This document shows, piece by piece, positions 6,415-8,394 of a stretch of 8,394 bases of DNA. Every line of letters begins with the position of its first letter. Within the stretch, counting starts at the first letter, position 1. The position numbers and the translations under genes were made by a program. The notes beneath the pieces are model-generated. The model worked only from the letters and a program-made list of their open reading frames with translations. It was not told the origin of the DNA and searched no databases. Source of the DNA: SABI01 sp964453215 (GTDB lineage Bacteria; Spirochaetota; Spirochaetia; Sphaerochaetales; Sphaerochaetaceae); assembly GCA_964453215.1 (NCBI GenBank), contig CAYVRR010000085.1:1-8394 (forward strand). The letters run 5' to 3'.

Positions 6415-8394
6415 ATGAATAATATATTAGTACACCTTATATATAACAGTGCATTGCTTGTCCCTGTAATAATTTTATATACAACCTTTTCATTTGAAAA
6501 GTTAGCTAAAGTCCGATCTAAAGGGATTTTGATGGGTATTACCACTGCGGGTATAGGAATTATCGTGATGTTAAATCCATTTGAAATGGCGCCTGGAATT
6601 ATAATAGATTCTAGAAGTATCTTGCTTGGAATAAGTGCCATGTTTTTTCCACTTTGCTCTACCTTCATCGCTTTTATTCCAATGATGACTCTTCGAATTG
6701 TGAGTGGAGGGGTGGGGGTACTTGCTGGAACATTGAACATGACCTTTGTTGTTGCTATTGGACTTATCTGGCGCCATCTGCGCTACAATAAAATAATTAA
6801 AAAAGAGCAAGCATATGGAGTTGAGTATATGGTGGTAAGTCTACTTATGCACATCTTTGTAATGATAACACTTCTTTTTCTCCCTAAAGAGATTATCTTA
6901 GATGTATCAAAACATGTAGCTTTTCCCCTTCTTGTTGTCTATCCTATTACCCAGTATCTATTATTAATGCTCATTAGTCGAATGTATAGGCAGCAGAGAA
7001 TGGTAGAAAAAGTAAAGGAAGGAGAACTCTTATTTAAAACAATATTTGAACAGGCTCCTATAGGAATTACCCTTACAGATAGTACAACAGGAAAAATCAT
7101 CGATTCTAATACTCAATTCAAACAAATGATGGGGCTCACTTCAAGCAATGTTGAACATATTGATTGGATGAGTATCACCTACCCTGATGATGTTGCAAAA
7201 GATATAGGGTATATGAAGAGACTTTTAGGAAGAGAAATCCAGTCCTATAGTATAGATAAACGTTTTATTCGATCAAACAATGAGGTGATTTGGACTAATA
7301 TCTCTGTTTCGACCCTTTTTAGTGAGTTTTCTCCTACCGCACAACATCTTTGCATGATAGCTGATATCAACAGCAGAAAAGAGATGGAAGAGAAGATAAC
7401 CTATGCCTACCTTCATGATCAGCTCACAGGCTTACCAAACCAAATAGATTTTATACAAACTCTTAAAGGGACTAATTATCCATACACTATTGCCATTGCA
7501 GATGTAAATGGATTTAAGATGGTTAATGATGCATTTAATCGAGAGGCAGGAGATTCTTTACTACTTCAAATTTCACAGATATTACGTGAAGAGAAGGGTG
7601 AGGAAGATTATGTTGCCAGAATTGGAGGCGATGAGTTTGCTATTATCCTAAACTATATTGATGAAGAGAACGTGAATCGATTAATAAATAGAATTCAAAA
7701 ACGAATTCAAATGTTATCTCTTCATAAGGTGGTTGTTTCACTCTCATTTGGTGTTGTCGTTGCGAAAGATGACTCATTAGGAGTTGATGAGTTATTAAAG
7801 AAAGCAGAAGATGACCTTAATCAGAACAAACTTCATGAAAGTCCGAGCACAAGAAGTAAAGCTCTTTACACAATAGTTCACACTCTTCATGAAAAAAATC
7901 CAAGAGAAGAGTTACACTCAAGGAGAGTTTCTTTATTAGGTGCGCAACTTGCTAAAGCTGTAGGGATGGGATCTAAAGAGATTGCTCAAATGAAAACAGT
8001 TGGACTTTTACACGATATAGGTAAAATTAATATTGATGAATCGATATTAAATAAAACTGGTCCATTAAATAAAGAAGAGTGGGAAGAGATGAAAAAACAT
8101 CCTCAAAAAGGGTATCGCATTATGATGAGCGTACCTGAATTGGGAGAACTAAGTAGTTACGTCCTCTCTCACCATGAACGAATTGATGGTACAGGATATC
8201 CTCAAGGGTTAAAAGGGGATGAAATTCCCTTGCAATCAAGGATTATCTGCATTGTAGATGCTTTTGATGCAATGACAGCATGGAGACCATATAAGAAGAT
8301 GATGAGTGAAGAGGATGCTGCTAAAGAATTAATGCGATGTAGTGGAACTCAGTTTGATGCAGTACTTGCTTCAATATTCATAAAGCAAGTACTT
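6415..8394 (+). CDS. Membrane 5TMR_LYT-PAS-GGDEF-HD-GYP cyclic-di-GMP signalling protein (3' end outside the window)
   Basis: The reading frame is open from the ATG at 6415 to the window edge, 660 codons. The N-terminus (~1-200) has about six hydrophobic segments (roughly 8-26, 37-54, 69-93, 96-118, 138-157, 167-190). Segments such as IIIDSRSILLGI (63-74) and GGVGVLAGT match the LytS-type 5TM receptor domain. A PAS domain (~205-325) follows, then a GGDEF domain (~330-485) with DQLTGLPNQ, DVNGFKMVND, AGDSLL and RIGGDEF (GGDEF 404-408). The usual GH after ND is NR, and the RxxD site is absent (GEED, 395-398). The HD-GYP domain (~486-660) looks intact: H501, HDIGK (533-537), H562, HH (586-587), GYP (594-596), VDAFDAM (D615) and RPY (624-626). 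The visible end GTQFDAVLASIF corresponds to the family's usual C-terminus, so probably only a few residues are missing. Predicted role: membrane sensor that degrades, and perhaps also makes, cyclic-di-GMP. The ligand is unknown. Confidence 0.9.
   Translation, partial: MNNILVHLIYNSALLVPVIILYTTFSFEKLAKVRSKGILMGITTAGIGIIVMLNPFEMAPGIIIDSRSILLGISAMFFPLCSTFIAFIPMMTLRIVSGGVGVLAGTLNMTFVVAIGLIWRHLRYNKIIKKEQAYGVEYMVVSLLMHIFVMITLLFLPKEIILDVSKHVAFPLLVVYPITQYLLLMLISRMYRQQRMVEKVKEGELLFKTIFEQAPIGITLTDSTTGKIIDSNTQFKQMMGLTSSNVEHIDWMSITYPDDVAKDIGYMKRLLGREIQSYSIDKRFIRSNNEVIWTNISVSTLFSEFSPTAQHLCMIADINSRKEMEEKITYAYLHDQLTGLPNQIDFIQTLKGTNYPYTIAIADVNGFKMVNDAFNREAGDSLLLQISQILREEKGEEDYVARIGGDEFAIILNYIDEENVNRLINRIQKRIQMLSLHKVVVSLSFGVVVAKDDSLGVDELLKKAEDDLNQNKLHESPSTRSKALYTIVHTLHEKNPREELHSRRVSLLGAQLAKAVGMGSKEIAQMKTVGLLHDIGKINIDESILNKTGPLNKEEWEEMKKHPQKGYRIMMSVPELGELSSYVLSHHERIDGTGYPQGLKGDEIPLQSRIICIVDAFDAMTAWRPYKKMMSEEDAAKELMRCSGTQFDAVLASIFIKQVL

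Noticed and set aside
6312..6740. A 142-codon open frame on the - strand
   Set aside because: It lies opposite the end of the PAS-GGDEF gene and the membrane domain of the next gene, both with clear family motifs and ribosome sites. It has no recognisable domain.
1..8394. Mobile elements, CRISPR arrays, tRNA or rRNA genes
   Set aside because: No transposase or integrase motifs, no regularly spaced repeats, and no tRNA/rRNA-like segments were seen. Nearly all the sequence is explained by six intact + strand genes.

Overview
The window is 8.4 kb of low-GC DNA (roughly mid to high 30s % by eye). It carries six genes, all on the + strand and packed closely, with no RNA gene, insertion sequence, CRISPR array or phage feature visible. 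The first three genes encode an oxygen-sensitive type of 2-oxoacid:ferredoxin oxidoreductase, so the host is very probably an anaerobe. Strong AGGAGG-type ribosome sites, AGA-rich arginine codons and the PAS/GGDEF/HD-GYP and LytS-type membrane domains fit an anaerobic Bacillota (Clostridia-like) or Spirochaetota-like bacterium. I cannot settle the phylum from this sequence alone.

Region 1 (1-112) is a control region. It has a perfect 10-bp inverted repeat (31-40 / 47-56, 6-nt spacer) that begins with a TTGACA box and is followed at once by TATAAA. This looks like an operator built into a promoter with an unusually long spacer. Region 2 (113-2838) is a three-gene oxidoreductase operon: a two-cluster ferredoxin subunit, an alpha subunit closely resembling VorB (2-oxoisovalerate:ferredoxin oxidoreductase), and a natural fusion of the TPP-binding beta subunit with the gamma subunit. 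Together they supply all four functional parts of a Vor/Kor complex. It decarboxylates a 2-oxoacid to an acyl-CoA and passes electrons to ferredoxin.

Region 3 (2839-2895) is a 57-nt gap. It contains a hairpin whose 3' arm runs into the possible start codons of the next gene. Region 4 (2896-8394) is a run of three cyclic-di-GMP turnover genes: a 4xPAS-GGDEF-HD-GYP protein, a small PAS-GGDEF protein, and a membrane protein with a LytS-type 5TM sensor, PAS, GGDEF and HD-GYP domains. The last gene is cut by the window edge just before its probable end. Spacings of 2 and 10 nt show that the three are one transcription unit, and they may be co-transcribed with the oxidoreductase genes.

The most interesting aspects are these: (a) two enzymes that may make, and may also break down, c-di-GMP, plus a dedicated synthase, sit directly behind a catabolic 2-oxoacid oxidoreductase; (b) all three GGDEF domains keep the catalytic motif but lack the RxxD product-inhibition site; (c) the first HD-GYP domain has Asn at a conserved metal-ligand Asp while the second is intact; and (d) the beta-gamma subunits are fused. 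A working inference is that the cluster ties 2-oxoacid or amino-acid catabolic state to c-di-GMP level. The link rests on gene order alone.
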